Made by a program: the position numbers and the translations under genes. This document shows positions 22,901-33,000 of a stretch of DNA of 64,000 nucleotides, piece by piece. Source of the DNA: Styela clava (lineage: Eukaryota > Chordata > Ascidiacea > Stolidobranchia > Styelidae); contig NC_135254.1 of assembly GCF_964204865.1 (NCBI RefSeq), positions 4,717,001-4,781,000 on the forward strand. The letters run 5' to 3'. Every line of letters starts with the position of its first letter. Position 1 is the first letter of the stretch. The notes beneath the pieces are model-generated. The model saw only the letters and a list, made by a program, of their open reading frames with translations, made no database searches and was not told the origin of the DNA.

Positions 22901-23019
22901 CCAACGTTGATGTTGAAATCGCAAAGAAACCCTTTCTCTTTAAACCTGTCATATGATGTCATGAGGCGATCTGACTGTTTTGCTCTAGCCTGGTCTATTA
23001 CTTTCGAATTCATCTTCAT
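10917..23019 (-). CDS. BTB-BACK-BACK-coiled coil-Deltex C-terminal protein, copy A
   Basis: Predicted exons, 5' to 3': 23019-21720, 17281-17135, 14345-14179, 12523-12327 and 11010-10917. All introns are GT-AG with matching phases, giving about 634 residues and ending GTG AGA TAG. Exon 1 encodes a BTB/POZ domain (residues ~30-127, with FLCDF, VHRTVLAASSEYFEAMF), a BACK domain (~128-245) and a second BACK-like block (~278-390, with SEAIKYEGMMKWVKHD and LSLEFLKETV). Exon 2 is a charged coiled coil. Exons 3-5 encode a Deltex C-terminal domain, recognised by QPSGGRMSW, SLPGYE, YLPDTDDG, AFDAGLIF, IVWNNEFSHKT and NNGYPDP. BTB-BACK proteins usually bind CUL3; DTC domains bind ADP-ribose/NAD and normally follow a RING, which I do not see. 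A TTTCAG acceptor about 40 nt upstream of the ATG marks an upstream intron or a spliced-leader site. A second in-frame ATG lies two codons in and matches the copy B start. Function is inferred. Confidence 0.8.
11157..11362. repeat. Fold-back repeat A in last intron of gene A
   Basis: Arms CTCCTGAAGCATGTGAACCA and TGGTTCACATACTTTAGGAA are inverted, with the usual central TTCTATTACGAGTTCGGGGA. Flanks AAAATTTC (before the left GGCGC end) and AAGATTTC (after the right GTACC end) look like an imperfect 8-bp duplication. The matching intron site in gene B (near 36400) lacks it; gene C has a copy at 58663-58885. Confidence 0.6.
13040..13260. repeat. SINE interrupted by a hAT end
   Basis: The SINE head GTGCAACGGCCTAACG, intact as a family 1 SINE in genes B (38045) and C (61150), is interrupted here by CAGTGGTTACCAAAGGGTG, a hAT-like left terminus. 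I could not find the matching right end. It lies in the intron between the first and second DTC exons of gene A. Confidence 0.4.
13432..13615 (-). repeat. tRNA-derived SINE, family 2 (tail part)
   Basis: Shares a long block with 28065-28385, including GAACCACAGCCTCTCATCCG, GTTTTCGGAAGCATGGACTT and GATGGTGGAGGAGGCTGTAA. The tRNA-like head, present at 41163-41290 and 43838, is missing here. Confidence 0.55.
14558..15861. mobile_element. hAT left end and repeat debris in gene A intron
   Basis: A hAT-like terminus CAGGGTTTCCCAAACCAGGG starts at 14558, directly after GTCTAGTG (14550-14557) of a family 1 SINE. It continues through GATCGCGACCCC and GGTCCGCGGGGTCGC. No matching right end is visible. 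Around 15165-15215 a second element-like end (GTGGGCGTATCCAGGACTTT) appears. The 92- and 65-codon plus-strand frames at 15497-15973 show no recognisable domain. Confidence 0.4.
15862..15990 (-). pseudogene. Decayed copy of the coiled-coil exon of gene A
   Basis: Read on the minus strand, this stretch encodes PEEENV, a TAA stop, then VRKESERMRKEHREVMKRMQ and KLKTE. It matches, residue class by residue class, the live exon at 17281-17135 (VREAFEERMKQ, then KEIERLK). A donor-like GTAAAG follows GAA at the expected end. The in-frame stop and the lack of a good acceptor mark it as a dead duplicate of the cassette exon. Confidence 0.6.
18170..18550 (+). pseudogene. Decayed duplicate of hAT BED-finger coding region
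   Basis: The stretch at about 18187-18370 (GACGATTATCTCAAGTATGG, GAGACCAACTCGCTTACAGC, TTCAAAGCAAAATGGGA) closely parallels 19735-19925 in the intact fragment. The CxxC region is altered and the reading frame is broken. It shows that the hAT carries two copies of its own 5' coding region. Confidence 0.6.
18783..19260. mobile_element. MITE nested inside the hAT element
   Basis: Inverted ends TAGGGTTACCATA and TATGGTAAGCCTA, each followed inward by a GCGGGAC motif. It separates the decayed and better preserved BED coding copies. The target duplication is not clear, so the superfamily is undetermined. Confidence 0.5.
19715..20212 (+). CDS. hAT transposase N-terminal fragment with BED-type zinc finger
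   Basis: A 165-residue frame starting at ATG. The finger residues are C30-x2-C33 and H50-x4-H55 (around CILC and LQRHFITKH), as in ZBED5/SCAND3-type domesticated hAT transposases. It continues into an FFQSKKDSLKR linker and a helical region (ASFEIALMIAKQKKPHKIGE) and ends LQVIEK-stop. The next block of the family, FAIQCDETT, follows immediately at about 20235 in another frame. The fragment is therefore the front of a frameshifted transposase. Confidence 0.75.
   Translation: MSGKKRKYNNDYLRYGFICTTAKGEVVPQCILCFENLSNDAMRPTRLQRHFITKHPAHQEKPLAFFQSKKDSLKRMRSCSINSFCQSPSADVVEASFEIALMIAKQKKPHKIGETLIKPSILKAASLVLGEASSKKLAKISLSDSTIKTRNDEIANDIELQVIEK
20213..20755 (+). pseudogene. hAT transposase remnants: core start and C-terminal part
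   Basis: FAIQCDETT at about 20229-20255 is the start of the RNase H-like core. It is cut by a TTCGAA-rich MITE fragment (about 20258-20355). Family-typical KLELWYRRAQQGN follows near 20440-20480. Then an open stretch at 20522-20752 encodes FEHYFPD, RDPFRLDED, LPSDLQEEFLDMKFDS and TDFWAEY, the usual C-terminal region of ZBED5-like transposases. The catalytic middle is missing. Confidence 0.7.
21072..21265 (+). repeat. tRNA-derived SINE, family 1 (body after hAT insertion)
   Basis: Reads GTCTAGTGGTTAAAGAGC (A-box region), then the B-box GGTTCAAACCC at about 21132, GGCAATGCCTTACA and the tail ATCAGTGGCTGCAAGTATAT. Its head is at 17788-17803 on the far side of the hAT. The same SINE lies uninterrupted in the matching introns of gene B (39136-39320) and gene C (63486-63690), so it predates the triplication. 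Confidence 0.75.
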
Positions 23020-23059
23020 ACATTAACAGACTCTTACAATATAATCGTTAAACCAAGAT

Positions 23060-25562
23060 CTGAAAATAATAGTTTATTTTTTTATCGAGGATAAAATGCA
23101 CAAACACACGTTTATCTATTACAAATTAGCTTCAACTTTACTAGTTCAGCTCACAAACGACATTAAACATTGTGTTGATAAGTTATAATAAGTATTTGTC
23201 TAGATCAGTTGTTCCCAGAGTAGGCGGTACCGCGCCCAATTGGGGAAAGCGATACAGAAGGGGACGAAAAAGTCGAAGAGGGCGATGAAGGACAAATTTG
23301 CAAAACCTGTTTTTGTTCGACGGCTGGCGCATCTGACATTTGATTGGTGTACCCTGCGCGTGTTCCCAGGTTTGAATCCAGTGGGCGATAATCACACACG
23401 AAAGGGTTGCTGGACTCCTCCCCGCCGTGAGGTAGTTTGCGTAGCCCATGGGTCTGCAACCTACGAGAGATGCATAACTGCTTGATTTTTATAAAAAATT
23501 TTACTTCGAGGTTTGGAAGTACATATATTATGTGTGACCTATTATTTTCCAAAATGAACATTACAAAGAACAAGCAGAGAACTAGAATTAGCAACAAGAC
23601 AGTGTCACATTAAATGTCATATTTAATTATTTTTTTAGTAAGACGAATGAGTTGAGTTCACTGGTTGTCGCAGTCTTCGAGCACGACCACTAATATAACT
23701 CTGGCTTATATACTACAATGTGGCTATAACTTTCAAAGTGTAAATGGGAAAGGCTATGGAAACTGGAAAAATATATCAATCACTAATTTCATTATAATTT
23801 AACAAAGTAAACTCTGGAATATAATTTGGCTCAAGGTGTGGACCATTTTTTAAACAGCATTCCAACAAAGTTGAAATTTAAAAGTTCTACACCAGACTAA
23901 ACCAAGCAGGTATTAATAATATTTTCCAAGTCCCTGAAAAGTTCACTGTGTATTCATACAAAATGAAATTTTGAATAAATAACTTGGTATAAATTAAAAG
24001 GGATTTGGTATAAAAGTATGTGAATTTGTCAATGCACATTTTCCGTTTAGCTGATGTCTAGGGCTGTCCAAGCGAACCAAATATTCGAAATCGAAACGCA
24101 AATTATTCGAATTGATTTTCGAATCGCTAAAATTAGGTACAGAAAGCGGAAACCACCTTTGCAGGACGTTTTTTATCGGACAAGCAGCGGCGTTTCGAGC
24201 TTAGACCACTCTCGCTCCCGGCTTAATTGGTTTCCCGGTATTTCCCTCGCCTTCATTTTGTGATAACACATGTCATTCCTAATGCCCGCACGATGGCACG
24301 TGATTAGCCATTTCATGCATGGTCATCATAACTTGAAAGGTATAATCGGTAATGACGTTTTTGAGAGAGAACAAGGAGAAAAAGGCAATTTAGAAAACGA
24401 TAGTTCTATAAATAGAATCGATTTGAAGCTGTTGAATTAGTTATCATAAGAACATGATACGAGCAACTCAAAGCTGAAACAGTTGTTTTGGGATCCTTAT
24501 GATGGCAATACCTTCTTTCAATATAATTTGTAATTTCTTATGATGGCAATACTGTATTATCCATCTATATACCAAGACCAATAATTGCACTCTTGAATTT
24601 TGATGGCTGTTGTACACTAACAATATTGTAGTCATCAAAAAATATTGTCATCAGATTGCAATTTTTTTTTTGTGCAATTTTTACTCTTAACACTCAACAG
24701 TTTGAGACCCAAATTTTGGAGTCCTTCAATTTTTTTGACAAGTTCATACAAGTGTGTGACCTCTGAAAACATTTTATTGCAAAATACCAGCAGTAAGTAA
24801 GATGTAACTGCACATACGTTACCACAACATCAAAGGGTAGGTGTTTATTGTATAATAGAGACAGATTTAGGATTGCGCAATAATATTCGATTATTCGGTT
24901 CGATTTGGCAAAAATATTCGATTCGAATCAATCGAATATATCCACACATACAAGCCGATCCCATAAAAACGCCCATAAAAGGGTGAATTTGTGAAAAAAA
25001 AAAAAAACTCATATGAGCCGACGCTGCAAATTGTAACACGCCGTATGGACCTACTATCACAGCAAATTGTTGCAGAATTGAATTAAGTTAGCATGTCTTT
25101 TCGTTTGAGTGCGATCAGAGTTATGCATGTATAAGCCGACACACAATTTTGGCAACTTTTCTCTAGTTTTAAACTAGGCTTATATGTGACGATATAGTAC
25201 TCAATCATTTACCAAATCAAAAATCACAATAAGTCATCCATAACTCTGCTGAGATTTCAGAGCATAATATAATCTGATTCTCTGATGCTGTAATTACATG
25301 CACAAATTGGTACACTTTAAAAGCTGTTTACGTATTCAGCTCCAGGTAATATTTTATATCAAATCAGTTTTACGCTATTAGTCTACAAATTGAAAATTCA
25401 GAAATCAGCACCAAGTTCAATTCAAACTAGGTTCACTAAGTTCAATTCAAACTAGGTTCTGTCACTCATATTAATTTTAGATAATTGATTTTTCCTAATG
25501 CCAACCTTGCCATTCATTGTATCCTGGAATCAAAAAATATTTATCTCACACTAAAGTATTTA
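23060..25562. other. Upstream of gene A; MITE fragments, no gene
   Basis: A hAT-like end CAGTTGTTCCCAGAGTAGGC starts near 23206, and a family 2 SINE fragment (GTTGCTGGACTCCTCCCCGC) lies near 23405. TTCGAA/ATTCGA-rich MITE fragments lie near 24058-24130 and 24873-24945, and a poly-A run near 24995. The small open frames here have no recognisable domains. The promoter and any 5' exon of gene A should be in this region, but I cannot place them. Confidence 0.4.
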
Positions 25563-25833
25563 CTGCAGCGACCCCAAACCGGGGGATACAGAGCGGTCGG
25601 AGGAGGGGGCAGAATTGATTTCCCATTTGCCTTTACAGGAAAACTCCCCATTCTTACTAGTTTCTAGGGATAGGCAATGTAGAATAATTTACTATTCTAG
25701 AATAGTTAAATCGAATCCAGAATACCGAATCCTATTCTATTTTCATACTTATTCAAATAGTGGGAATTTCCACATTGCTGGATTTAGATGTTGTAAAATT
25801 GCAAATGTATTACTTACTATGAATGTATTATTT

Positions 25834-26022
25834 GGTGACCGTACATTTGAACCCATGTGTATATGCGCGATTTCAATCTATATGCAGGTGCTAAAACCCA
25901 TGGGTTAGGGTTAGTATGGATTCAAATATCCACAAAACAAAAAAAAATCTCCATAGGTGCAATAGTATGCAGGTGCAATTGTCGTGGGTTCAAATGTACC
26001 TGGGTTCAAATGTACGGGAACC
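25834..26022. mobile_element. MULE-like MITE, second GGTGACC-family copy
   Basis: Termini GGTGACCGTACATTTGAACC and GTACGGGAACC, with a perfect 9-bp duplication GTATTATTT at 25825-25833 and 26023-26031. Its sequence closely follows the copy at 7311-7514. It is nested in the 25665-27468 element. Confidence 0.8.
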
Positions 26023-26510
26023 GTATTATTTATTTAGAAATGTCCTGAACATTGAATTTCATTTGACACTAAACAGGCATTTCCCAGGACAATAAAATTG
26101 AGGAATATTACAATCTTTTTTGCCTTCAATTGTTCCAAATGTATGTAATTCCTAAATACTAATAAATACTGATATCCCAAATTAAGACACGCTTTACACA
26201 TTTTAATAGTAAGCGATTAAATACAAAAATAGACATGAAACGGCGTTAAATCATCATTAATGTAAGTCTGCCGAGTGTACTGAAACACACCCGCTGAGAA
26301 TTAATTAGATGCAGAACCAGCGTGTGGCCACTGCAACCTATGCGCTGTTGTAAAATATTAATTTTAACCACTATCAATTAAAATCAACTTTTTATTCTGT
26401 GCAAGCAAGACACGTAAAACCAAGTTCCCGTAAACGCGATTTCGTACTTAGTTATTAGGTAATAACATCTAAAGACTAATTCATTTTCTTTGATTATCGT
26501 TACATATCAT

Positions 26511-26806
26511 TATCTACCCAGACTTGGCCCTACTCAAATTCAATATGTCACTAGCTTCGCCAGATGCGGCAACTTTTTTTTAAATTTATCGGCGACTAAA
26601 ATATTACAGACACTCGATCAAACGTGCATCTATCTTGAACGATGAAAACGTTATCATTAATCATTATCTACACAGACTTAGTCCTACTCAAATTCAATAT
26701 GTCACTATCTTCGCCAGACGCGGCAACTTTTTTTAAAGTTTATCAGCGACTAAAATACTACAGACACTCGATCAAACGTGCGTCTATCTTGAACGATAGA
26801 AACGGA
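26511..26806. repeat. Tandem duplication, ~154-bp unit x2
   Basis: Words TATCTACCCAGACTTGG / TATCTACACAGACTTAG, TCAATATGTCACTA, CGCGGCAACTTTTTTT and GATCAAACGTGC repeat at a spacing of about 154 bp. It lies inside the 1.8-kb element. Confidence 0.75.
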
Positions 26807-28064
26807 CTGGGAAATATGTAATCTTTTGAGAGTGAAATTGAAATGTGACAGATGCTCGCGTTTTGCGATATAACTTTGTTTTTTGGAAAATGGTATGATA
26901 AAATTATTCGTAACTAATATTTGATCTAAATCAATCGCAAGTAATGTTATAACATTTAATGCCTGGCTTTTGGTTTACGTGCATCATTTTGGGAAAAACT
27001 CGTAGGTCGCGAAAAATCAATTTAAAATGAAGTAAGGCACGTCTGTAAACAATTAAAGATTGTTGCATTCAGATTATCGGAATATCACCATCACCAGTAA
27101 GTCGGCACAAATAATTATTATACGCTAGCTAGATGGCAAAGCGGGAAAACGCAAAAATGGTGCAATAATGAGTCTTCGCCGTGCTATATTGCGGACATCT
27201 TGTCTTGAATATGCCGATTGAAATTACAGTGTCTGATGTTTATCGATTTACGGGTTCTTTGCGAGCAGACACAAGTTTAAATAAACGAGAGAGATTTCCT
27301 CGCGAGAAACACGCTCGTCTATAATTGATAAATTAAAAACCCGAAATACAAAAATTGACGCATGGCGCCGGAGAGGCGGAAACCGAATCCTGTTATCGAA
27401 TCCCGTTGGATTCGAATACTTTGGGATTCGAATCCTCCGGATTCGGTATTCTATTTTGCCCATCCCTACTACTTTCATTTCATTTCCTTATATGGTTATT
27501 TCACAAGGTGTTTCACATTGTTGAGCATGAATTGTTTAAGCATAATGGGATTTGAAATCTACCAATAATAATAACAGTATAAATAACCCTGAAATGATAA
27601 ACAGAGGGGCCATTAGTGCTAAAAACCTCCGGAAGAGGGCCATGAACCATAGAAAATTGGGAACCACTTAGAGTAATATAACTGAAGCAAAATGCAGTCA
27701 ATTGTATTTTGATAGTGTGGGAATTTTTACTTGTGTTCCAGGAGCAACAATATAGCAGATTTTAATGAAAATTGTCAACACTTTGAGATTGATAACACAA
27801 CCCAGATGTTATATAAATCCCGCTCAACTGCCCACAAAATATATGATATTAATGCGATATACCTACTACCAATGAAAGCTATCTATCTATCTACTTACGG
27901 TATCTATCGACTACAGTTACCTGATACAAAACTGGAATTAGACCGTTGCTCATATTTCCTAGAAAATTCTGTGTTGCAGAAGTGGCAATTTTTTTTGTAA
28001 TTGCCCACAAATTATCATCATCGTTTCTTCAGTTTGCTTGCTCATACCAAGCTATAGGATAGGA

Positions 28065-28385
28065 TTTACATATTGATCCCGGGGAAGAGGGAAGCCGATA
28101 GGACGGCTTAACCATAGGGCGAACCACAGCCTATCATCTGGTTACCATTCCATGTCGGGTATGGGATTAGCTAGTTATTTGTTTTCGGAAGCAGGGACTT
28201 GATGGTGAAGGAAGCCGTAACCAACCAGCGGTTACAAGAACCATCCCACTGCAGCGAGGAGTCCAGCAATTCTCTTGCACATAACTATCTCCACATGGGA
28301 TTCAAACCTGCGAACCCACTCAGAGAAATCAGAACATATTCCTAACACTTAGCATGATGAGACACACCGCAGCGCTGCCAATATT
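28065..28385 (-). repeat. tRNA-derived SINE, family 2 (near full length)
   Basis: On the minus strand it starts with a tRNA-like head (GTGTCTCATCATGCTAAG) followed by the B-box-like GGTTTGAATCCCATGTGG. The body contains GCTGGACTCCTCGC, GTAACCGCTGGTTGG, CAAGTCCCTGCTTCCG, GGTAACCAGATGATAGG and a CCCCGGG tail. Partial copies lie at 13.4, 41.2 and 43.8 kb. Confidence 0.65.
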
Positions 28386-30300
28386 TCAATATACTGAATC
28401 TGAAGAATAATATGGATGTTGAATTTGTCATACAAATTGATTTACTGAGCACAATCTTGGACTTTTTAAATATCCTGTTGTTCACTAATTCTCTGATATG
28501 TTTATAAGTTCTTTAAAATAACATTATCTGCTTTTCAATTTAATAATGTGCAACAGAGTTTGGCCGGCAACAGTTTTCTATGTTAGTTCATGCATATGCA
28601 ACAATCAAATTTGTAAACAATTTTTATTTGGTTATGAGGGGCTGGCTTGCATTATTTTGGCAATGAAAAAAATCAAATAGTCTACCAGGTCATAGTCATG
28701 TACTTTATCTAATAATTTTTCTATGTTAAAATGTAATACTGCAGGAAATCTGTTTTTATCAGCGGTATTCGGACATGGCCTAACTGTAGCATACATGATG
28801 CAAACATTTTTCGGTTTTGTACCATTCCTAGTATATGCAAGAGAACTGCTAGTCTTTCTGCTATTACAGGGTAGATCTCATAATTCTGTAACTCCTGATC
28901 TGTACAGCTTGTTTTACTAATCAATCCACACATTTTAAGCAATCAATTAGTTCAATAAACAATGCCAGTATTCCCATACCAGAGTTGGATTAACCGTACT
29001 GTCAGACTGTACAGCTGTACTGGCAGACTGGTGACAAAATAACTGCACATGGTTCGCCATATGATTTATAATCCAGCTTATCAAGGATATTTATAATAAC
29101 AACAAATATAGTAATATAAATACACCAGTTCAGGAAAAATGCAAGTAAAACAGAAAATAGCTAAAAATACATTCAAGGCAACTTACAACTACCCACTTTT
29201 CCAGCACTCTTACAGCTGTTGTGAATCAAGCAGAAAAAATAAACTAATAATTCTGCAGTTTTCAACGAAATCCCACACGGTAAAAAAGCTCCCCCATTGA
29301 AAATATTAACAATTTATAACCAATCCTACACAGAATTAAAGTTTTCAGACAGAAAAACAAATTTTCAAAATTACTTAGGCTCTCTCAGTAATTAGGGGTA
29401 ATATTTGCAAACAATGAAAAACTATACAAAAAAAATTGGATTTATGAGGGAACACTATTATTCCATAATAATAATATAAGTTTATTTCGACTCCATAATC
29501 AGCATAACAATACATTTGACAGATAAACAAACAAACAAATAAAAACTGTTTATGAAATCAGGGGAGCAAACAAAACCTTAGATAAGGTTTATAACGTACA
29601 AAATATAAGATGGAAGGTTTTGCCAAGAGCATAAATATATATATGTAAGCCGGACGGTTTAAAACTAAAATACAATAGGATCAGCAACTTTCCAACGACT
29701 TTGGACAAAGATTTTTAATAGTAATTGAAGTCACAAGTTAAAATATTAAAATGGTGGTAAACAAAGTGTAACTTTATGAGAAGAAGGTCAAAAAAAATTA
29801 TAAATCAATTTTACTCACATTTAGTGCATCTAATTCAAATATCAATTTGCTTTTGGAAGTAACTTTAATCACAAGCATGTGTTTTATTCACAACTCTGTA
29901 CAGGCTTTGAAAATCAACAAAAAAGAGATTTTTTTCATATTCAGCGGAAACGAAAATTTGAAACATTGATTTCGAAAAATTTTTGAGGCCACGAGTATCA
30001 TATAATAAATGATCAGAAATAAAGTGTGACTTAAGGCTATATAGGCCTTCAAAATATTTTTAAGAATGAACTTTTTGTGCATTCCAGTATTCCGCATGCC
30101 TATTAGAAAATCAATGTCAAGAGAATATGGAGCTAATCATTCAATGAATTCAATCATATAAAACAAAACAACGTAACAACAGCAAACTACCCGAGGCAAA
30201 CATAACTTAGGATGAAGTTGAATATGTATGCGCACCATATCCACCCAACATGACAAATACAATCTTAAATTATGAGATTTAGAGAATTTTGTAATAAAAA
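28386..30300. other. No gene recognised
   Basis: AT-rich intergenic DNA. A 73-codon minus-strand frame at 28721-28942 and its antisense partner both start weakly and match no family I know. No splice-supported exon is seen. Confidence 0.4.
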
Positions 30301-30555
30301 TATGCGTAGCATGGCAATAGATTTCCAGCAATACTAAACAAAACCTGGTGTCCATAGTCATGTTCGCAGTGGATACATGTAATGCAAATATGCGTAGCAT
30401 GGCAATAGATTTCCAGCAATACTAAACAAAACCTGATGTCCATAGTCATGTTCACAGTGGATACATGTAATGCAAATATGCGTAGCATGGCAATAGATTT
30501 CCAGCAATACTAAACAAAACCTGGTGTCCATAGTCATGTTCGCAGTGGATACATG
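30301..30555. repeat. 88-bp tandem repeat, three units
   Basis: The unit starts TATGCGTAGCATGGCAATAG and includes CCATAGTCATGTTCGCAGTG. Copies begin at 30301, 30389 and 30477, with only a few differences between them. The period is not a multiple of three, so the overlapping minus-strand open frames are by-products. Confidence 0.85.
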
Positions 30556-30799
30556 AAAACATGTTATAAAAAATAAATGACCTCCTATTCCAAACATCAC
30601 TAGCTTTAAACCAACAACCATCTCAGCATGAAATATGTTCATTATATTAATATAAATTGGTTCAAAAAACACTCAAATGCATATCACAATTCAAATTTCA
30701 TTTGGAGTATATATAATATATAAGTAGCATATTTTGTTAGAGCATTTTATTAGAGAATATGCTGTGGAAGGCTGTAGAAATCTGATGCAATATTTTTTC

Positions 30800-31850
30800 A
30801 TATTTTCACTCTTAACAGGGCCACGTACAAGCAGACACTGACATGTGAAGAGCTAATTTTTTTGAAACAACCTATATATTTTTGGGTCGATATTGTCTAC
30901 TCAATTTATTATAAATTAGATGAGGTGGCGGGCATGGAATAAAAGATGTGTAATACACGTTAACTACTGGGCCATCGCTTCTGATTATTAGGCATGCATG
31001 ATCAAAATTTCTCGTGGATAAATAGTATGTTGTTAATGCTGGTTTGGAGATATTATCTATGCAGGCACATGTTGTATCATCTGGTTCGGTATAGTTGTAG
31101 AGCTAACTATGATGACCTTGCAGAAACTTTCATGGCCACTACTCATTAGGCAACATGATGATTCCTGAAGAATCTAGTCAAACAAATATTGGTTCATCAT
31201 AGTGAAAATTGGACCTCAAGTTGGTATGCTCATACCAGGGATAGCTCATGATAGGTTGCCCTAAGCGTTCAGTTTGAAAACAGTTATTCAGTGGCTGCTT
31301 TCAGCACGGACTTTTGGTTTATTTTTTAATGATTTAATGGCTGTTCGTATTTTAAAAATGTTTTGAATAGAAATCTCAAAGTACTCATATATCTGATTGG
31401 TGGCGCTGTTGTTCCAAGGGGAATCCCCGTTCAAATATAACTTGTCAAAAAGGCCTGAGACATCGGCCATACGCAACTGCTTTGGTCCTCGGTCTTTTGC
31501 GGTAAATCATAGAATTGCGCAAATGGTAAGTATGCCAACAAAAAAAAAATAATAAATAAACCGACAAAACCACGAAGAGTTTGAAACTTTGAATAGCAAT
31601 GACGCAAGAGAATAATAATGTGATGTTACCAGACCAGTAACATCAGCATTATGCATATTGGGGATGTCATATCTAACATGTTGTGAAGACGATCCATTTG
31701 CAAAATGACCGAAGTAAATAAAAATCCTCATAATAAATGAATAAAATTAGGATTTGGTTTTTTCAACTATCCAATCATATAAAAAGGTTAACTATCTAGC
31801 TGTTACCATATGCAGCATGTGCAAACTGCGCGACCAGCATGTACTTAGGG
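30800..31850 (-). repeat. Reverse SINE fragment and adjoining repeat-like tract
   Basis: At 30805-30975 a reverse family 1 SINE tail and body are seen (GTACAAGCAGACACTGACA, GATGAGGTGGCGGGCATGGA). The following tract resembles 46.9-47.7 kb in patches (GAATAATAATGTGATG / GAATAATAATGTAATT; GTTAACTATCTAGCTGTTAC / GTTAACTAACTAGCTGTTGC). An unassigned coding-like minus frame lies at 31288-31525. Confidence 0.4.
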
Positions 31851-33000
31851 CAGGGGTCTCAAACTCAATTTACCTGGGGGCCGCTAGGGCAGAGTCTGGA
31901 TGAGTCCGGGCCGCATCAGGTTTTCCACAATAAAAGCTTAGCAACTCGTTTAAATTGTATTTCTTGTGCACTGCAACTTTACCTGTGCAGATAAAACATG
32001 TCGGGATGCTCCTATGCTCAACAAAGAAATTTCCCAGTTTTTTGAAATTGTCTGTGCTCATCACCAACCTTTCTGTTCACTGAAACTTCACTTTCAACGA
32101 CACGTTTAGAGATGTTCCAAGAATAAAAAATTCCATTTTGTAATAACTGTTGCGCTGATGTTTCAATCAAGCATTTATCCGATGGACAGTGATGTTTCGC
32201 CACATGGGAAACATGGTTACAATGTATCAAGATAAATCTAAGCGTTGGTGATTGTGACATCAAAAATCATGGAACATTGTTTTTAAATTATTTCAGGCGG
32301 TCCCGCGATCGAATATCAGGCCTACAGGTATGGTACTGGTAGGTTACCGCACCGCATATTCCTTTCAGGGGATAGATGATAAAATATTTTGTTTTGCCCT
32401 ACGTGAGAGTTTCCCTTTTTCGGCCACGCAACACTTACACTTTTTATATCTCCTCGCGGAACACCAAAAAATGAAAGGTTGAAATTGATAAAGAAAAACG
32501 GTGCAATGTAGCGGTTCCCGATGGTTTCGCCGTGGCGAGTTGCAAATGCGCGAAAAACTTTCAGCATTTCAAAGTAAAATCAGGTAGAGATGAAGGAAGA
32601 ACGGTTGACCTTTTGCCTTTGTTTGTCTTTAACAAAGTCAAAAGTGAACAGTCAAAAAGCTAACCGACGGTTAACGAAAATGCCACTACCCTAACTTAGT
32701 TAGTCCACTTTAGACCGACGGTGACGCAATTTTAAACGGTCAGTTGGGCAACAACTTCATGATTCTCAGATCGCCATGGCGACCAATTTAAATGTATTTT
32801 TAATTCCTTTTCCACGCAACACTCGGGAGATGCTCACGGAACATTAGTTTTCCGCGGAACACAGTTCGGGAAACGCTGTTATATTAAAAGCATTAATCAT
32901 GCTAACTGAGCTAAGTGACTTGCGGGCCGCACTAACATAAAACTTTAATACCATGGCGGGGGCCACAAACTATCATCCCGCGGGCCGCAATTGGAGCAAA
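31850..33000. mobile_element. hAT element relic with a nested second hAT relic
   Basis: The left end CAGGGGTCTCAAACTCAATT, followed by GGGGGCCGC, starts at about 31852. Matching right-end material (GCGGGCCGCACT, CCCGCGGGCCGCAA) lies near 32920-32995. Inside, the stretch ending TTCGGGAAACGCTG near 32878 is a reversed relative of the element at 59261-59990; both carry the word ATCGCCATGGCGA or its reverse and ACCGACGGTTAACGAA-like words. No transposase frame. Confidence 0.5.

Larger units (their letters stand above)
25665..27468. mobile_element. 1.8-kb non-autonomous element (TAGGGATGGGCA termini)
   Basis: Left end TAGGGATAGGCAATGTAGAA and right end TATTTTGCCCATCCCTA are inverted, both followed inward by GAATACCGAATCC-like words. 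Flanks CTAGTTTC (25657-25664) and CTACTTTC (27469-27476) are an 8-bp duplication with one mismatch. There is no transposase frame. It carries a nested MULE-like MITE and a ~154-bp tandem duplication. Confidence 0.7.
25563..27668. mobile_element. Old hAT MITE split by a later insertion
   Basis: The right part (27477-27668) matches 7985-8160: TTTCACAAGGTGTTT, AAGCATAATGGGATTTGAAA, GGGCCATTAGTGCTAAAA, GGGAACCACT. The left part (25563-25664) begins CAGCGACCCCAAACCGGGGG. The two halves are separated by the element at 25665-27468. Confidence 0.55.

Noticed and set aside
28721..28942. 73-codon minus-strand frame as a transposase fragment
   Set aside because: No motif I can name, and an equally long frame runs on the opposite strand.
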